This document shows, one piece after another, positions 7,063-14,955 of a stretch of 24,318 nt of DNA. Each line of letters opens with the position of its first letter. Within the stretch, counting starts at the first letter, position 1. Below the pieces are notes generated by a model. It saw nothing but the letters and a program-made list of their open reading frames with translations, had not been told where the DNA came from and did no database searches. Source of the stretch: PCC-6406 sp964353225 (GTDB taxonomy: Bacteria > Cyanobacteriota > Cyanobacteriia > Phormidesmidales > Phormidesmidaceae); NCBI GenBank assembly GCA_964353225.1, contig CAYGVA010000043.1, positions 1-24,318 on the forward strand, in the 5' to 3' direction. The translations under genes were made by a program, and so were the position numbers.

Positions 7063-7261
7063 TGCTTCTCCCGATGTTTCCCATTGAATTTAACACGGGG
7101 TTTCTAGGGGGATGCTTTTAATTTCAGTGGGTTTGGGCGATGGAGAACCCCAATTATCGAGGCCAGTTTTATTCCATGGGCTGATGCAGAAACCGCAGTG
7201 ACCTGAACCAATGCCCCTCAGCTGTGATAAGCATAGAAAGCGTTGATGCTGAAGCCCCGCT

Positions 7262-7699
7262 GTGACCTATCGAAACCCCGCTCCCACGGTCGATTTGATT
7301 ATTGAACTGGTTGATCGCCCCCACCGCCCTATCGTGCTCATCGAGCGCCGCAATCAACCCTTTGGCTGGGCCTTGCCGGGGGGATTTGTGGACTATGGGG
7401 AGTCGGTAGAAACGGCTGCGGTGCGAGAAGCAGCGGAGGAAACCGCCCTAGCGGTCACCCTCGTGGAGCAGTTTTATATGTATTCTGACCCCGATCGCGA
7501 TGCCCGCAAACACACCATCAGCATTGTGTTCTTGGCCACGGCGACGGGGCAGCCGACCGCTGGTGATGATGCCAAAGGGCTGGCGATTTTTGAGCCCTGG
7601 CAGGTGCCGACGGATCTCTGCTTTGACCACGATCGCATCCTGCGCGATTATTGGCAGTATCGCCACTATGGCCTACGCCCCAGGATTCAACACCCATGA
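7262..7699 (+). CDS. NUDIX hydrolase, ADP-ribose pyrophosphatase-like
   Basis: A 145-residue NUDIX enzyme, which splits nucleoside diphosphates linked to another group. The NUDIX box runs from residue 41 to 63: Gly41, Glu47, Arg55, Glu56, Glu59, Glu60 are all present (GESVETAAVREAAEETAL), with Ala62 in place of the usual Gly. The proline-glycine lead (WALPGGFVDYGE) is the pattern of ADP-ribose pyrophosphatases and related enzymes. The substrate cannot be fixed from sequence alone. Start is GTG at 7262 (VTYRNPAPTVDLIIEL). The stop codon TGA overlaps the ridA start codon (ATGA), so the two are translationally coupled. Confidence 0.9.
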   Translation: MTYRNPAPTVDLIIELVDRPHRPIVLIERRNQPFGWALPGGFVDYGESVETAAVREAAEETALAVTLVEQFYMYSDPDRDARKHTISIVFLATATGQPTAGDDAKGLAIFEPWQVPTDLCFDHDRILRDYWQYRHYGLRPRIQHP

Positions 7700-8085
7700 C
7701 CCGTAAAATCATCCAAACTGACCAAGCCCCGTCCCCCGTTGGCCCCTATAACCAAGCAATCGTGGCTAGTGGAGACATGATGTTTGTGGCGGGCCAGGTG
7801 CCCTTAGATGCCAAGACCGGTGAGCTGGTGGGGGGAGACGATGTGGTTGCTCAGACGGAGCAGGTGATTGCAAACCTAGTGGCCATTTTGGCGGCGGGGG
7901 GAGCCACGTTGGCAGATGTGGTCAAAACCTCGGTATTTCTGAAGGACATGAATGACTTTGCCGCCATGAATGCGGTTTATGCTCAGCACTTTGGTGAGAC
8001 AGATGCCCCGGCTCGGGCCTGCGTAGAGGTGGCCCGGTTACCGAAGGATGTGCGGGTGGAGATTGAATGCATTGCGGTGCTTTAG
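7696..8085 (+). CDS. ridA: RidA family reactive intermediate/imine deaminase
   Basis: A 129-residue RidA/YjgF/UK114 protein. Family members hydrolyse reactive enamine/imine intermediates (such as 2-aminoacrylate) made by PLP enzymes, releasing ammonia and a ketoacid, and protect other enzymes. Signature pieces: SPVGPYNQAIVASGDMMFVA, then TSVFLKDMNDF, and the C-terminal ARACVEVARLPKDVRVEIE with the conserved arginine that binds the carboxylate. ATG at 7696 is chosen over a longer in-frame start at 7651, because it matches the family N-terminus and overlaps the NUDIX stop (ATGA). Coupling to a NUDIX enzyme suggests a small metabolite clean-up operon. Confidence 0.95.
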   Translation: MTRKIIQTDQAPSPVGPYNQAIVASGDMMFVAGQVPLDAKTGELVGGDDVVAQTEQVIANLVAILAAGGATLADVVKTSVFLKDMNDFAAMNAVYAQHFGETDAPARACVEVARLPKDVRVEIECIAVL

Positions 8086-8152
8086 CGCGCCCTTCGACGC
8101 CGCTCAGGGGAGGCTAACCGTTTAGGAGACTTTTCACGACCGACCCCATGCC

Positions 8153-8353
8153 CTAGCCGTCGGGGAACTGCCAGCAGGAAATATATTCGACCCGGCGGCT
8201 ACCACAAGCACAGGGGACCTCGTCTGAGGAGCCGACCCACTCGCGATCGCAGTCGCGGCAGTGGCAAAAAATATTGTTGTAATTGGCCTGGGCCAGACCG
8301 GCTTGCCATTGGCGCAGCTCATCTGGGGTGAATTGGGATGGGGTCGAGTCCAT
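8153..8353 (-). CDS. Small zinc-ribbon-like protein downstream of trmO
   Basis: A 66-residue protein with six cysteines: Cys30, Cys32, Cys35, Cys48, Cys50 and Cys60. The pairs CRDC and CACG look like the two knuckles of a zinc ribbon, and the C-terminus reads YISCWQFPDG. The N-terminal 25 residues (FTPDELRQWQAGLAQ) should form a helix. ATG at 8353 is preceded by GGGGAGG six bases upstream, a very strong ribosome site; a longer in-frame reading (from 8575) runs inside trmO and is rejected. It starts 37 bases after the trmO stop and is probably in the same operon. I do not recognise the family; a nucleic-acid or protein-binding adaptor is possible but unproven. Confidence 0.75.
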   Translation of the reverse strand: MDSTPSQFTPDELRQWQAGLAQANYNNIFCHCRDCDREWVGSSDEVPCACGSRRVEYISCWQFPDG

Positions 8354-8390
8354 GGATACCTCCCCTGGGAATGTCCCAAACCATAGCGCA

Positions 8391-8975
8391 TTAAGCGTCT
8401 GTTGATGGAGATAGGGGATGCCCGTCGGGGCCAAACACATCCGCCTCGTGATCGCCAACCTGCTCGGCCTCCCCCACATACCCACTCCGCGCTTGGGGAA
8501 AGGCATCGCAGTAGGGCACGTAGGGCTTGATATCCAGCACTGGGGTGCGATCCAATAAATCAATCCCCTCCACATGGAGGATATTTTGCTCCACCTTGAT
8601 CAACCGGATGGCGCTAAGGCCAATGGGGTTGGGTCGGTGGGGGGCGCGGGTCGCTAGGGTGCCGCGCTTTACCCTCGGCCCGCGCGGTGGCGTCACAGTC
8701 GGGTTCCAATGGTGGTTGAGGTGCAGCCAGGCAATTACCCAGATGTAGTCAAAGCCGTCCAGATCTTTGAGGGCGATCGCCGGTACCCGTTCGGGAAATA
8801 GCTCAATTGTCGCTGCCACCGGTTGATAGTCCGCCGGGGCCGCCTGGAGCTGAGACTGGCGGGGGGTGCCGTGGCGTTCGGTGTAGGGCGATCTCACCTG
8901 GCCAATGGGTTCGAGGGTGACCGATGCCGGGAAATCGATCGCCTGGATATAGTCTTTGGGGGGCAGCTTCGCCAT
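8391..8975 (-). CDS. trmO: tRNA (m6t6A37) methyltransferase TrmO
   Basis: A 194-residue protein of the TrmO/TsaA (YaeB, UPF0066) family. TrmO uses S-adenosylmethionine to methylate N6-threonylcarbamoyladenosine at position 37 of some tRNAs. Signature segments: EPIGQVRSPYTERHGTPRQ near the start, the core FDYIWVIAWLH, GTLATRAPHRPNPIGLS, and DLLDRTPVLDIKPYVPYCD. E. coli TrmO has a longer C-terminal part; this one has the core only, as in many bacteria. ATG at 8975 (MAKLPPKDYIQ) is preferred over an in-frame start at 9047 that adds a poorly conserved hydrophobic stretch, but the ribosome site is weak for both. Confidence 0.93.
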   Translation of the reverse strand: MAKLPPKDYIQAIDFPASVTLEPIGQVRSPYTERHGTPRQSQLQAAPADYQPVAATIELFPERVPAIALKDLDGFDYIWVIAWLHLNHHWNPTVTPPRGPRVKRGTLATRAPHRPNPIGLSAIRLIKVEQNILHVEGIDLLDRTPVLDIKPYVPYCDAFPQARSGYVGEAEQVGDHEADVFGPDGHPLSPSTDA

Positions 8976-9390
8976 GGTGCTCGGGTGATTTGCCAAAACG
9001 ACCATAGCAGGATGACTCAACCATAACGAAACAATAAAAAGACTCACACAATCGACATGGCCGATGTCAAGACCATCCGGTACTGCGTAAGATCACAGCA
9101 AGTCAAGATTTCTGCACTTTACTCGTAATGAGGCTGAGGGGTACCGTCGGCGATCGCGGTCGGGCATACGCATCAAAACCAGAATCGCCCATTCCCGGCA
9201 GCATCGTAATATTCATGCTCAGCCCTAACTCCAGGCAACGCTGGGTGCTTGCCCTTTTCTCCGAGCACCCCCTAGGCGATGGCCCCGCCCCATTAATTCC
9301 CGACCCCGATGGTTTGATCCCGTTTAGCGTCACTCAAGGGGAGACTTTGTGTGTATAAATAGGGCAGTCTGACGAATTCAAGGCAAAGAT
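8976..9390. other. Gene-free divergent promoter region
   Basis: About 415 bases between trmO (minus) and the secreted protein gene (plus). A short plus-strand frame at 9128-9358 (76 codons, with a HIP1 copy inside) and an antisense one at 9103-9333 have no recognisable features and I do not call either. A TATAAA box at 9354-9359 is the likely -10 of the downstream gene, whose start codon follows at 9391; no matching -35 is obvious. Confidence 0.45.
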
Positions 9391-9984
9391 ATGGGACACG
9401 GCTTATCCAAAGGGCTGCTGGGGTTATTGCTCTGGGGGTGTTTTAGCGGTGTCGCCCAGGCGGTTCCAGGGGAGTCGGTCAGCACGGTGGAGGCTTGGAT
9501 TGATGCCCATCCCACCCTGCGCCCAAACCCCAATGAGCGGCTGGTGGTCAATCGAGCCGAAACCCCAGCCCGACGCTTTACCTTTCGAGCGACGGTCATC
9601 CCAGTTACCGGGCTCTCGCCAGACCTAGAGTTGCAACGGATCATTCGTACAGAAGAGACACGACTGGTTGACATTGTGGATGGTGTCAGTCATGGGCAGC
9701 TAGAAGAAGCCCTGCGGGTGATCTATGACGCCGCTATTTACAACGACTATCGTCGAGCTCAAATTGTTTATACCTACCCAGGTCCTGCCTTTAGTACCGT
9801 GACCGATGAAACCTCTTGGCGGCAAGGGGAGTTGCGCGAGGGCGATCGCTTTGGCTATTGGATCGAGCGCGTGATCGACCAAAATGGGTTTGCTGCCGTG
9901 GGTGAAGTCTCTGTTTTTCTTAAAGAAGACTTACCCGACCTCCGAGCTGATCTGGTCGAGAAATCTCTGCCATCATCCCCTTAA
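9391..9984 (+). CDS. Secreted hypothetical protein, cyanobacterial type
   Basis: A 197-residue protein with a clear signal peptide: short basic start, hydrophobic core (LLGLLLWGCFSGV) and an AQA cleavage site after about residue 24. The mature part begins VPGESVSTVEAWIDAHPTLRP and includes FTFRATVIPVTG, an acidic region around 75-110 and a well-folded-looking C-terminal half (AQIVYTYPGP, RFGYWIERVIDQNG). No cysteines in the mature part and no known catalytic motif. It is probably periplasmic or lumenal. I do not recognise a named family. ATG at 9391 follows AAGG at about 10 bases. The 3' end overlaps that of the convergent gene by four bases. Confidence 0.8.
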   Translation: MGHGLSKGLLGLLLWGCFSGVAQAVPGESVSTVEAWIDAHPTLRPNPNERLVVNRAETPARRFTFRATVIPVTGLSPDLELQRIIRTEETRLVDIVDGVSHGQLEEALRVIYDAAIYNDYRRAQIVYTYPGPAFSTVTDETSWRQGELREGDRFGYWIERVIDQNGFAAVGEVSVFLKEDLPDLRADLVEKSLPSSP

Positions 9985-10565
9985 CCCGCCTGTTGCACGG
10001 ACGGGATGGGGGGCATGACGTCAAATCGCCGTGGGGGCAACTCGGGGCAAACTTTCGATTGCTGCCCCTCCTGTAGCTGATGCATGTGGTGAAACAACTG
10101 CCAGCAATATTGCTCTGGCAATCCACAGGTATAGGCCCCCCGCAGCACCACATTGAAATACCAATCATTGGGGGCCATTTCGCGGGAGAGCTTTTCCATC
10201 ACGGTGTAGGTGCGAACCTGGTCATAGCGGTGATCGCCACAATCAACTGCCACGGTTTCATGACCGTATCCCACTTCTCGCTCATCTAGGCGGGCACTTA
10301 ATCTCAGGGGCAGGCGATACAGCACCCCATGCACCACCTGACGCGGATCTTTGACCACGTCCAAAACACCACAATTGCGGCGCTCTGACCGGCGAAAAAA
10401 GCCGAGGCGATAATCGGGTAGGGTCGCGGGGCCAATCACATAGGCATGGGTGCTTTCCCCCAGGGAGCGCTTTAGGTCGACCGGGCACATGCAAGATCCG
10501 TAGGCAAAGTAATAAAAGGTTGTTTCTGCCTGGGGGAATATACTGCCGTGATCCATTGCTGCCAT
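9981..10565 (-). CDS. Gamma-glutamylcyclotransferase-like (GGCT/AIG2) protein
   Basis: A 194-residue protein of the gamma-glutamylcyclotransferase fold. The entry motif FYYFAYGSCMCPVDL corresponds to the family's YGSNM/YGSNL loop, with Cys in place of Asn. The catalytic glutamate is probably in LSARLDEREVGYGHETVAV, and the inner HGVLYRLP strand is typical. Family members cyclise gamma-glutamyl amino acids to 5-oxoproline or act on related compounds. ATG at 10565 is taken; TTG at 10577 and ATG at 10556 are alternatives. The gene is co-directional with the P-loop kinase 87 bases upstream. The substrate is not predictable from sequence. Confidence 0.8.
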   Translation of the reverse strand: MAAMDHGSIFPQAETTFYYFAYGSCMCPVDLKRSLGESTHAYVIGPATLPDYRLGFFRRSERRNCGVLDVVKDPRQVVHGVLYRLPLRLSARLDEREVGYGHETVAVDCGDHRYDQVRTYTVMEKLSREMAPNDWYFNVVLRGAYTCGLPEQYCWQLFHHMHQLQEGQQSKVCPELPPRRFDVMPPIPSVQQAG

Positions 10566-10652
10566 ATTGTCTACCAACCCTGTTTCAGGAATTTGAGGAA
10601 TCTTACCATTATTGAGAGAGTCCTCCGTTCAATCCAGCCTATCTCTATGGGG

Positions 10653-11153
10653 TTACCGGAGATTCGAAGGATTGTAACGAAATATCCCCGCAAAGCCTTC
10701 GCTGCAGTGGGGGGGAGCCCCCGCGAGTTGGCGAGCCATGCGATGGATGACCGCTGGGGGCACCTGGCGGGATCGCGCCCCATTTCGCCGTAGGCAGGTT
10801 TGCAAGGGTACGTCGAACCACAGCCCAAAAATAGGGTTGAAACCAGCCCTTTGAGCTGTGTTGATCACTAGGCGGCGATCGCTACGACGGGTATTGGTGG
10901 CATCGTAAAGGCTGCCGCCCCAGGTGCCCGCGCGGATCAGCGCAACGTGGCGATCAAACTGGCTGCTCACTTCGACCCAAATTGCCCCCCAATGTCCTTG
11001 GATGGCCTCATCCCCATAGAGTTGGGCGCGGATGCGATCGGTGGCAATTAACCCATAGGGCGGATGGAGCCCCATAAATAAATCTGCCCAGGTAGACTTT
11101 CCGCTACCGGGCAGACCCATCAAAATCCACAGGGGAATTTTGTCGGATGACAC
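10653..11153 (-). CDS. P-loop kinase, polynucleotide-kinase/zeta-like
   Basis: A 166-residue ATP-binding protein with Walker A GLPGSGKST at residues 13-21 and a DATN motif (LYDATNTRRSDRR, about 83-95) as in T4 polynucleotide-kinase-like P-loop kinases. A lid segment rich in arginine (CLRRNGARSRQVPPAVIHRM) and a C-terminal GFAGIFRYNP strand complete the domain; no phosphatase or ligase domain is attached. Such stand-alone kinases phosphorylate small molecules, RNA ends or proteins, and the substrate here is unknown. Start is GTG at 11153, just four bases after the glgC stop, so it is translationally linked to glgC. No antitoxin partner is seen, which argues against a zeta toxin. Confidence 0.85.
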   Translation of the reverse strand: MSSDKIPLWILMGLPGSGKSTWADLFMGLHPPYGLIATDRIRAQLYGDEAIQGHWGAIWVEVSSQFDRHVALIRAGTWGGSLYDATNTRRSDRRLVINTAQRAGFNPIFGLWFDVPLQTCLRRNGARSRQVPPAVIHRMARQLAGAPPHCSEGFAGIFRYNPSNLR

Positions 11154-11157
11154 GATG

Positions 11158-12447
11158 TTAGATCACCATGCCGTCAGGAATGACGGCGTTTTTAAGCACC
11201 ACCACAATGCCGCTACGAATGTAGAAGCCTAAATCTTCCCGTTCTGCTTCCTCAACGTTTTCTTTGTTGACAATTTGAACGTTGCGGCCAATCCGAGCAT
11301 TCTTATCGATGATGGCGCGGCGAATGGTGCTCCCTTCGCCAATGCCCATGGGAATCTTGCCTCGGGTGAGATGGCGACTGCTCTCTGACATGGGCTCATA
11401 GAAGTCAGCCCCCATCAGCAGTGCATCTTCAATCACGCAGTTCTCATGAATGCGCTGCCGCAATCCAATCACAGAGTGGTGAACTCGGCAATTTCTGAGG
11501 ATACAGCCTTCACCAATCATCGATTGGGTGATTTGGCAGTCTTGGAGCTTGCTGGGGGGAAGATAGCGCGATCGCGTATAGATCGGAGCATCTTCGTGAT
11601 AGAAGCTAAAGGCGGGTTGGGGCTGTTCGGTCAAGGCGAGATTAGACTCATAAAACGCCTCGATGGTCCCAATATCCTCCCAGTAACCATCAAACAGATA
11701 AGCCTGGACGTTGTAGTCCTTGGCAGAAGCCGGAATGATTTCCTTGCCAAAATCCGTTTGCTCTGGATTCTGTCGCAGCAGATCGATCAACACTTGCTTC
11801 TTGAAGACATAAATGCCCATTGAGGCAATGTAAGGCTTGGCTTGGGCCTGCTCCGCCGTCAACCCTAAGGTTGTCGTATCGACCTGCATTTGCTTCAGGG
11901 CATCGCCCTTAGGCTTTTCGCAAAAGTCAACGATGCGACCGCTGCCGTCGATTTTCATCAGCCCAAAACTAGAAGCCGTTTTCTCTTCGATAGGTACCAC
12001 CGACAGGGTGATATCAGCATTGGTGCTGCGATGACGCTCAATAAATAAGCTGTAGTCCATGCGGTAGAGGTGATCCCCAGAGAGGATCAAAAACTCATCC
12101 ACATCCCAAGATTCAAAAATCCATAGATACTTGCGTACCGCATCCGCTGTTCCCTGGAACCAGCTCGGGCTGTCCGGGGTTTGCTGGGCTGCCAGAACCT
12201 CCACAAAGCCCTCAGAGAACTGAGAAAACGTGTAGGCTCGGGAAATATGTCGATTCAACGACGCAGAGTTGAATTGCGTCAAGACATACTGCTTATGAAT
12301 GTCAGAATTAATGCAATTGCTAACAGGAATATCAATTAACCGATACTTACCAGCCAGAGAAACCGCTGGCTTCGCCCGGAATTTTGTCAACGGATACAGG
12401 CGAGTACCGGCCCCTCCCCCAAGAATGATGGCTAAAACTCGTTTCAC
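11158..12447 (-). CDS. glgC: Glucose-1-phosphate adenylyltransferase (GlgC)
   Basis: The ADP-glucose pyrophosphorylase, which makes ADP-glucose from glucose-1-phosphate and ATP, the committed step of glycogen synthesis. Motifs: VLAIILGGGAGTRLYPLTK and RAKPAVSLAGKYRLIDIPVS at the start (nucleotide binding), SGDHLYRMDY (catalytic Asp), GYWEDIGT (sugar phosphate binding), and a C-terminal left-handed beta-helix with the regulatory segment ending in NAVIPDGMVI. In cyanobacteria it is activated by 3-phosphoglycerate and inhibited by phosphate. I choose GTG at 12447 with GAGG upstream, giving 429 residues, the standard cyanobacterial length; ATG at 12474 would add nine residues, and a frame from 12522 adds 25. 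Confidence 0.96.
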   Translation of the reverse strand: MKRVLAIILGGGAGTRLYPLTKFRAKPAVSLAGKYRLIDIPVSNCINSDIHKQYVLTQFNSASLNRHISRAYTFSQFSEGFVEVLAAQQTPDSPSWFQGTADAVRKYLWIFESWDVDEFLILSGDHLYRMDYSLFIERHRSTNADITLSVVPIEEKTASSFGLMKIDGSGRIVDFCEKPKGDALKQMQVDTTTLGLTAEQAQAKPYIASMGIYVFKKQVLIDLLRQNPEQTDFGKEIIPASAKDYNVQAYLFDGYWEDIGTIEAFYESNLALTEQPQPAFSFYHEDAPIYTRSRYLPPSKLQDCQITQSMIGEGCILRNCRVHHSVIGLRQRIHENCVIEDALLMGADFYEPMSESSRHLTRGKIPMGIGEGSTIRRAIIDKNARIGRNVQIVNKENVEEAEREDLGFYIRSGIVVVLKNAVIPDGMVI

Positions 12448-12914
12448 CAAAAACCTCGCAACTGCCTTAAACATCCCTCGATTGTCCACCTTCAGTGTGG
12501 GACGGTAGGTTCTCCTTGGCAAGGGGGAGCCGTGAATTTATTTGAGGTGACGTGTTTTAGATAACCAAATGGGGATCAAGGGGATAAGCGATGGGCATTG
12601 ATAACTAAAGGATATGAATTGACGGTCATGGTTTTTCTACACCCATTTTAAATTGTCCCCGAGGCAGCGGGATCTGCCCTGAAATCGCAAGTGGACTCAG
12701 CCCATCTGTGGGGACCCAGTCTGTCGGGCATTGGGTTATTCGAGGCGCAGCTTTTTTACCATCGTTTCCATAACCCCATGCTCCGGATTTCTACCTGACA
12801 CCTTCGAGCATGAAATCTAACAGCGTTTTAGATCCAGCATTTCAGCCTTTGGTAGGCCATCTGAACTACTGTGAGGGCGGAATGTCGAATAAATATTGTT
12901 ATTAGGACCTGCAC
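12448..12914. other. Gene-free region upstream of glgC
   Basis: About 467 bases between the histidine kinase stop and the glgC start, both genes on the minus strand. It should contain the glgC promoter and the end of the kinase transcript. I see no convincing open frame. Loose inverted repeats are present, such as CATGCTC (12778-12784) with GAGCATG (12806-12812), but no T-tailed terminator and no clear NtcA site (GTA-N8-TAC). Confidence 0.45.
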
Positions 12915-14630
12915 CTACACCACTGATGATGTTTGTCGGATCGGGATGTACAGGGTCAGGGTCGTATCCTGACCGAGCCTAGAGTCAACCTCTAGGGTGC
13001 CACCGTGGGTCTGGGTAATAATTTGATGGCTAATGGACATACCCAGCCCCGTGCCTTTGCCCACCGGCTTAGTGGTAAAGAACGGATCAAAGAGCTGCTT
13101 TTGGGTTTCTAGCGTCATGCCTTTGCCCGTATCAGTAATCGCGATTTTTACCCAGCCCTGATCAGATAGCTCGGTGGTAATGGTGATGGTTCCAGGAACG
13201 GCACGATTTCCACCATGGGGCCGCTGTTTACTTACCTCATCTATGGCATCTATGGCATTGGCAAGAATATTCATAAACACTTGATTGAGCTGACCGGCAT
13301 AGCATTCTACTTTCGGCAGATCCCCATATTGCTTGATCAACTGAATCGCGGGGCGATCGGACTGCTCCTTGAGCTGATGCTCCAAAATCATCAGGGTACT
13401 GTCGAGGCCCTCATGAATATCTACGGCTTTTACCGTGGCCTCATCTAATCGGGAAAAGTTCCGTAGGGATAAAATAATTTGACGGATGCGCTCGGTCCCC
13501 ATGTGCATGGATGTCAGCATTTTAGGGAGATCTGCGGCGAGGAAATCGACATCGGCATTAGCCAAGGCCGCCTGAATTTCGGGGGCAGGATCGGGATGGT
13601 AGGTGCGATACAACTGCAGCAAGGTTAATAGGGTGTCGGCGTAGTCTTCAAAATGAACCAGATTGCCATGGATAAAGTTGGTGGGGTTATTAATCTCATG
13701 GGCGACCCCTGCCACCAACTGCCCTAGGCTAGATAGCCGCTCATTTTGCACCATTTGAGCCTGGGTCTTGCGCAGTTCTAGCAATATTTGGGACAGTTTC
13801 TCCGCCTGTTGGCGATGGCGCACCTCGGAGACTTCAAGCTGTTGATATTGCTGCTGGAGGAGATAATTGCCTCGCTGCACAATCATCCACAAAATGCCGT
13901 ATAGCAGCCCCAAAATTAGCAGACTGCCCGCCACAATAGTGCGCTGCGTCTGGTGGATCTGACCCAGGGATGGGGTGACGTCGGTGTAGAGTTCTGCCAC
14001 CCCCACAATGTCTCCGCCACTGCCACCTGCCCGAATCGGGACATAGCTCGACAGCAAGTGACGATTTTTTAGGGTTTGCGTTAAAGCGGCAAAGGTATCT
14101 CGATGGTCTAATTGGCTCAAAACCTCTCCCGACTGGGCCGCTAGGAACCCTGAGGAGTCACTTTTGTCGTCCCCCACTTGGTTAAGATCGGTCGAAAAAA
14201 CGGTGCGACCCTGAAGATCATAAAATTTGACCTTCAGAACAGAAGTATCTTCTACATTGGCCAGTACTTCTTGGTGCAGTTGCTCGAATTGTTGGGCCGC
14301 TTTCAACTGATCGTCATTGAGGGGTTGAGTCGTCGACAAAAAATAACCATATTTGGGCCAAAGGGTATTGGCAAAGAGCTGGGTAAGGTTGACATTTTGA
14401 TTCTCCGTCAACGTGACCAGATCTCGGGTGGCCCGTTGCCGGTAAAACACGGCTAGCAGCCCTGTGGCGATCAAGAATGCGGTCAAGCTCGCAACCGAGA
14501 AGTATCGCAGCAACCGAAACCGCTGTCCCGATGGCAACACAGCGCTCAAGAGGGTTTGTCCGAGCTGGGCAAGCCCTAGCGGATGTAGACGGCTTTGGGA
14601 CTGGGTGGGGAAGGTGTTGGGGGGCTGCAT
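12915..14630 (-). CDS. Membrane sensor histidine kinase
   Basis: A 571-residue two-component sensor kinase. It has a cytoplasmic N-terminus, a membrane helix at about 42-63, an extracytoplasmic sensor domain at about 65-230 (with VKFYDLQGRTVFSTDLNQVG, like a PAS/dCache fold), a second helix at about 232-251, a coiled-coil linker (YQQLEVSEVRHRQQAEKLSQ), the phospho-acceptor His311 (GQLVAGVAHEINNPTNFI) and an ATPase domain with N box (FMNILANAIDAI), G1 (ITDTGKGM), F (LFDPFFTTKP) and G2 (GKGTGLGMSISHQI). There is no receiver domain and no adjacent response regulator, so its partner is elsewhere. The signal is unknown. ATG at 14630 is the only plausible start. Confidence 0.93.
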   Translation of the reverse strand: MQPPNTFPTQSQSRLHPLGLAQLGQTLLSAVLPSGQRFRLLRYFSVASLTAFLIATGLLAVFYRQRATRDLVTLTENQNVNLTQLFANTLWPKYGYFLSTTQPLNDDQLKAAQQFEQLHQEVLANVEDTSVLKVKFYDLQGRTVFSTDLNQVGDDKSDSSGFLAAQSGEVLSQLDHRDTFAALTQTLKNRHLLSSYVPIRAGGSGGDIVGVAELYTDVTPSLGQIHQTQRTIVAGSLLILGLLYGILWMIVQRGNYLLQQQYQQLEVSEVRHRQQAEKLSQILLELRKTQAQMVQNERLSSLGQLVAGVAHEINNPTNFIHGNLVHFEDYADTLLTLLQLYRTYHPDPAPEIQAALANADVDFLAADLPKMLTSMHMGTERIRQIILSLRNFSRLDEATVKAVDIHEGLDSTLMILEHQLKEQSDRPAIQLIKQYGDLPKVECYAGQLNQVFMNILANAIDAIDEVSKQRPHGGNRAVPGTITITTELSDQGWVKIAITDTGKGMTLETQKQLFDPFFTTKPVGKGTGLGMSISHQIITQTHGGTLEVDSRLGQDTTLTLYIPIRQTSSVV

Positions 14631-14801
14631 GACGACATCTTTATAAATATTTATTTTCTATGTTGTTTTTGATACGCTTTTAATGGGCCAGGGTAGGTGT
14701 CACGGCATCGGATTTCCATCGCCTGAAGCTATGGCCTCAGAAAGTCAGCCACTTACCCTTAAATACACCTAAATTCGTTTTAGCCTAACAATGTGACAAT
14801 C

Positions 14802-14830
14802 TTGTGACGACAGCCCTTGCAATATATAGA
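14802..14830 (+). promoter_or_regulatory. Candidate hemD-coaE promoter
   Basis: TTGTGA (14802-14807) and TATAGA (14825-14830) are separated by exactly 17 bases, each matching four of six consensus positions. The -35 overlaps a direct repeat TGTGACAATCT/TGTGACGACAG (14792-14813), which could be a regulator site. The predicted start of transcription, about 14837, would leave a leader of about 120 bases. Confidence 0.35.
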
Positions 14831-14859
14831 TGACAGCCTCCGTTCTGTATAGGCTGTCA
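14831..14859. promoter_or_regulatory. 9-bp inverted repeat in the hemD leader
   Basis: TGACAGCCT (14831-14839) and AGGCTGTCA (14851-14859) form a perfect inverted repeat with an 11-base spacer. The arm centres are 20 bases apart, about two helical turns, which suits a dimeric repressor; alternatively it folds as a hairpin at the start of the hemD mRNA. It directly follows the candidate -10 box. Confidence 0.4.
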
Positions 14860-14955
14860 ACCAGATTTTAGACTTTTTATACTCTAAACCCAGCAAGAAT
14901 ACTGAGGAGCATTCCTGGTATTCCCGCATATACCAAGTTATTTTTTATACTTTAC

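Larger units (their letters stand above)
14631..14955. other. Divergent intergenic region, histidine kinase / hemD
   Basis: About 325 bases holding regulatory DNA for both neighbours. Next to the kinase it contains the 12-bp AT palindrome ATAAATATTTAT (14643-14654). Towards hemD it contains a candidate promoter, a pair of direct repeats and an inverted repeat, listed separately. No open frame of note. Confidence 0.5.

Noticed and set aside
8354..8575. Longer version of the zinc-ribbon protein (140 residues)
   Set aside because: The extra part lies inside trmO in another frame and has no conserved look; the very strong ribosome site is at the ATG at 8353.
8976..9047. N-terminal extension of TrmO starting at 9047
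   Set aside because: It adds a hydrophobic stretch not seen in the family; ATG at 8975 gives a normal start.
9128..9358. Plus-strand open frame of 76 codons between trmO and the secreted protein gene
   Set aside because: Pro/Gly-rich low-information translation, a HIP1 copy inside, an antisense frame of equal length, and it ends on a likely -10 box.
10653..11153. Zeta-type toxin reading of the P-loop kinase
   Set aside because: No antitoxin gene is next to it and it is tied to glgC; a metabolic or RNA kinase is more likely.
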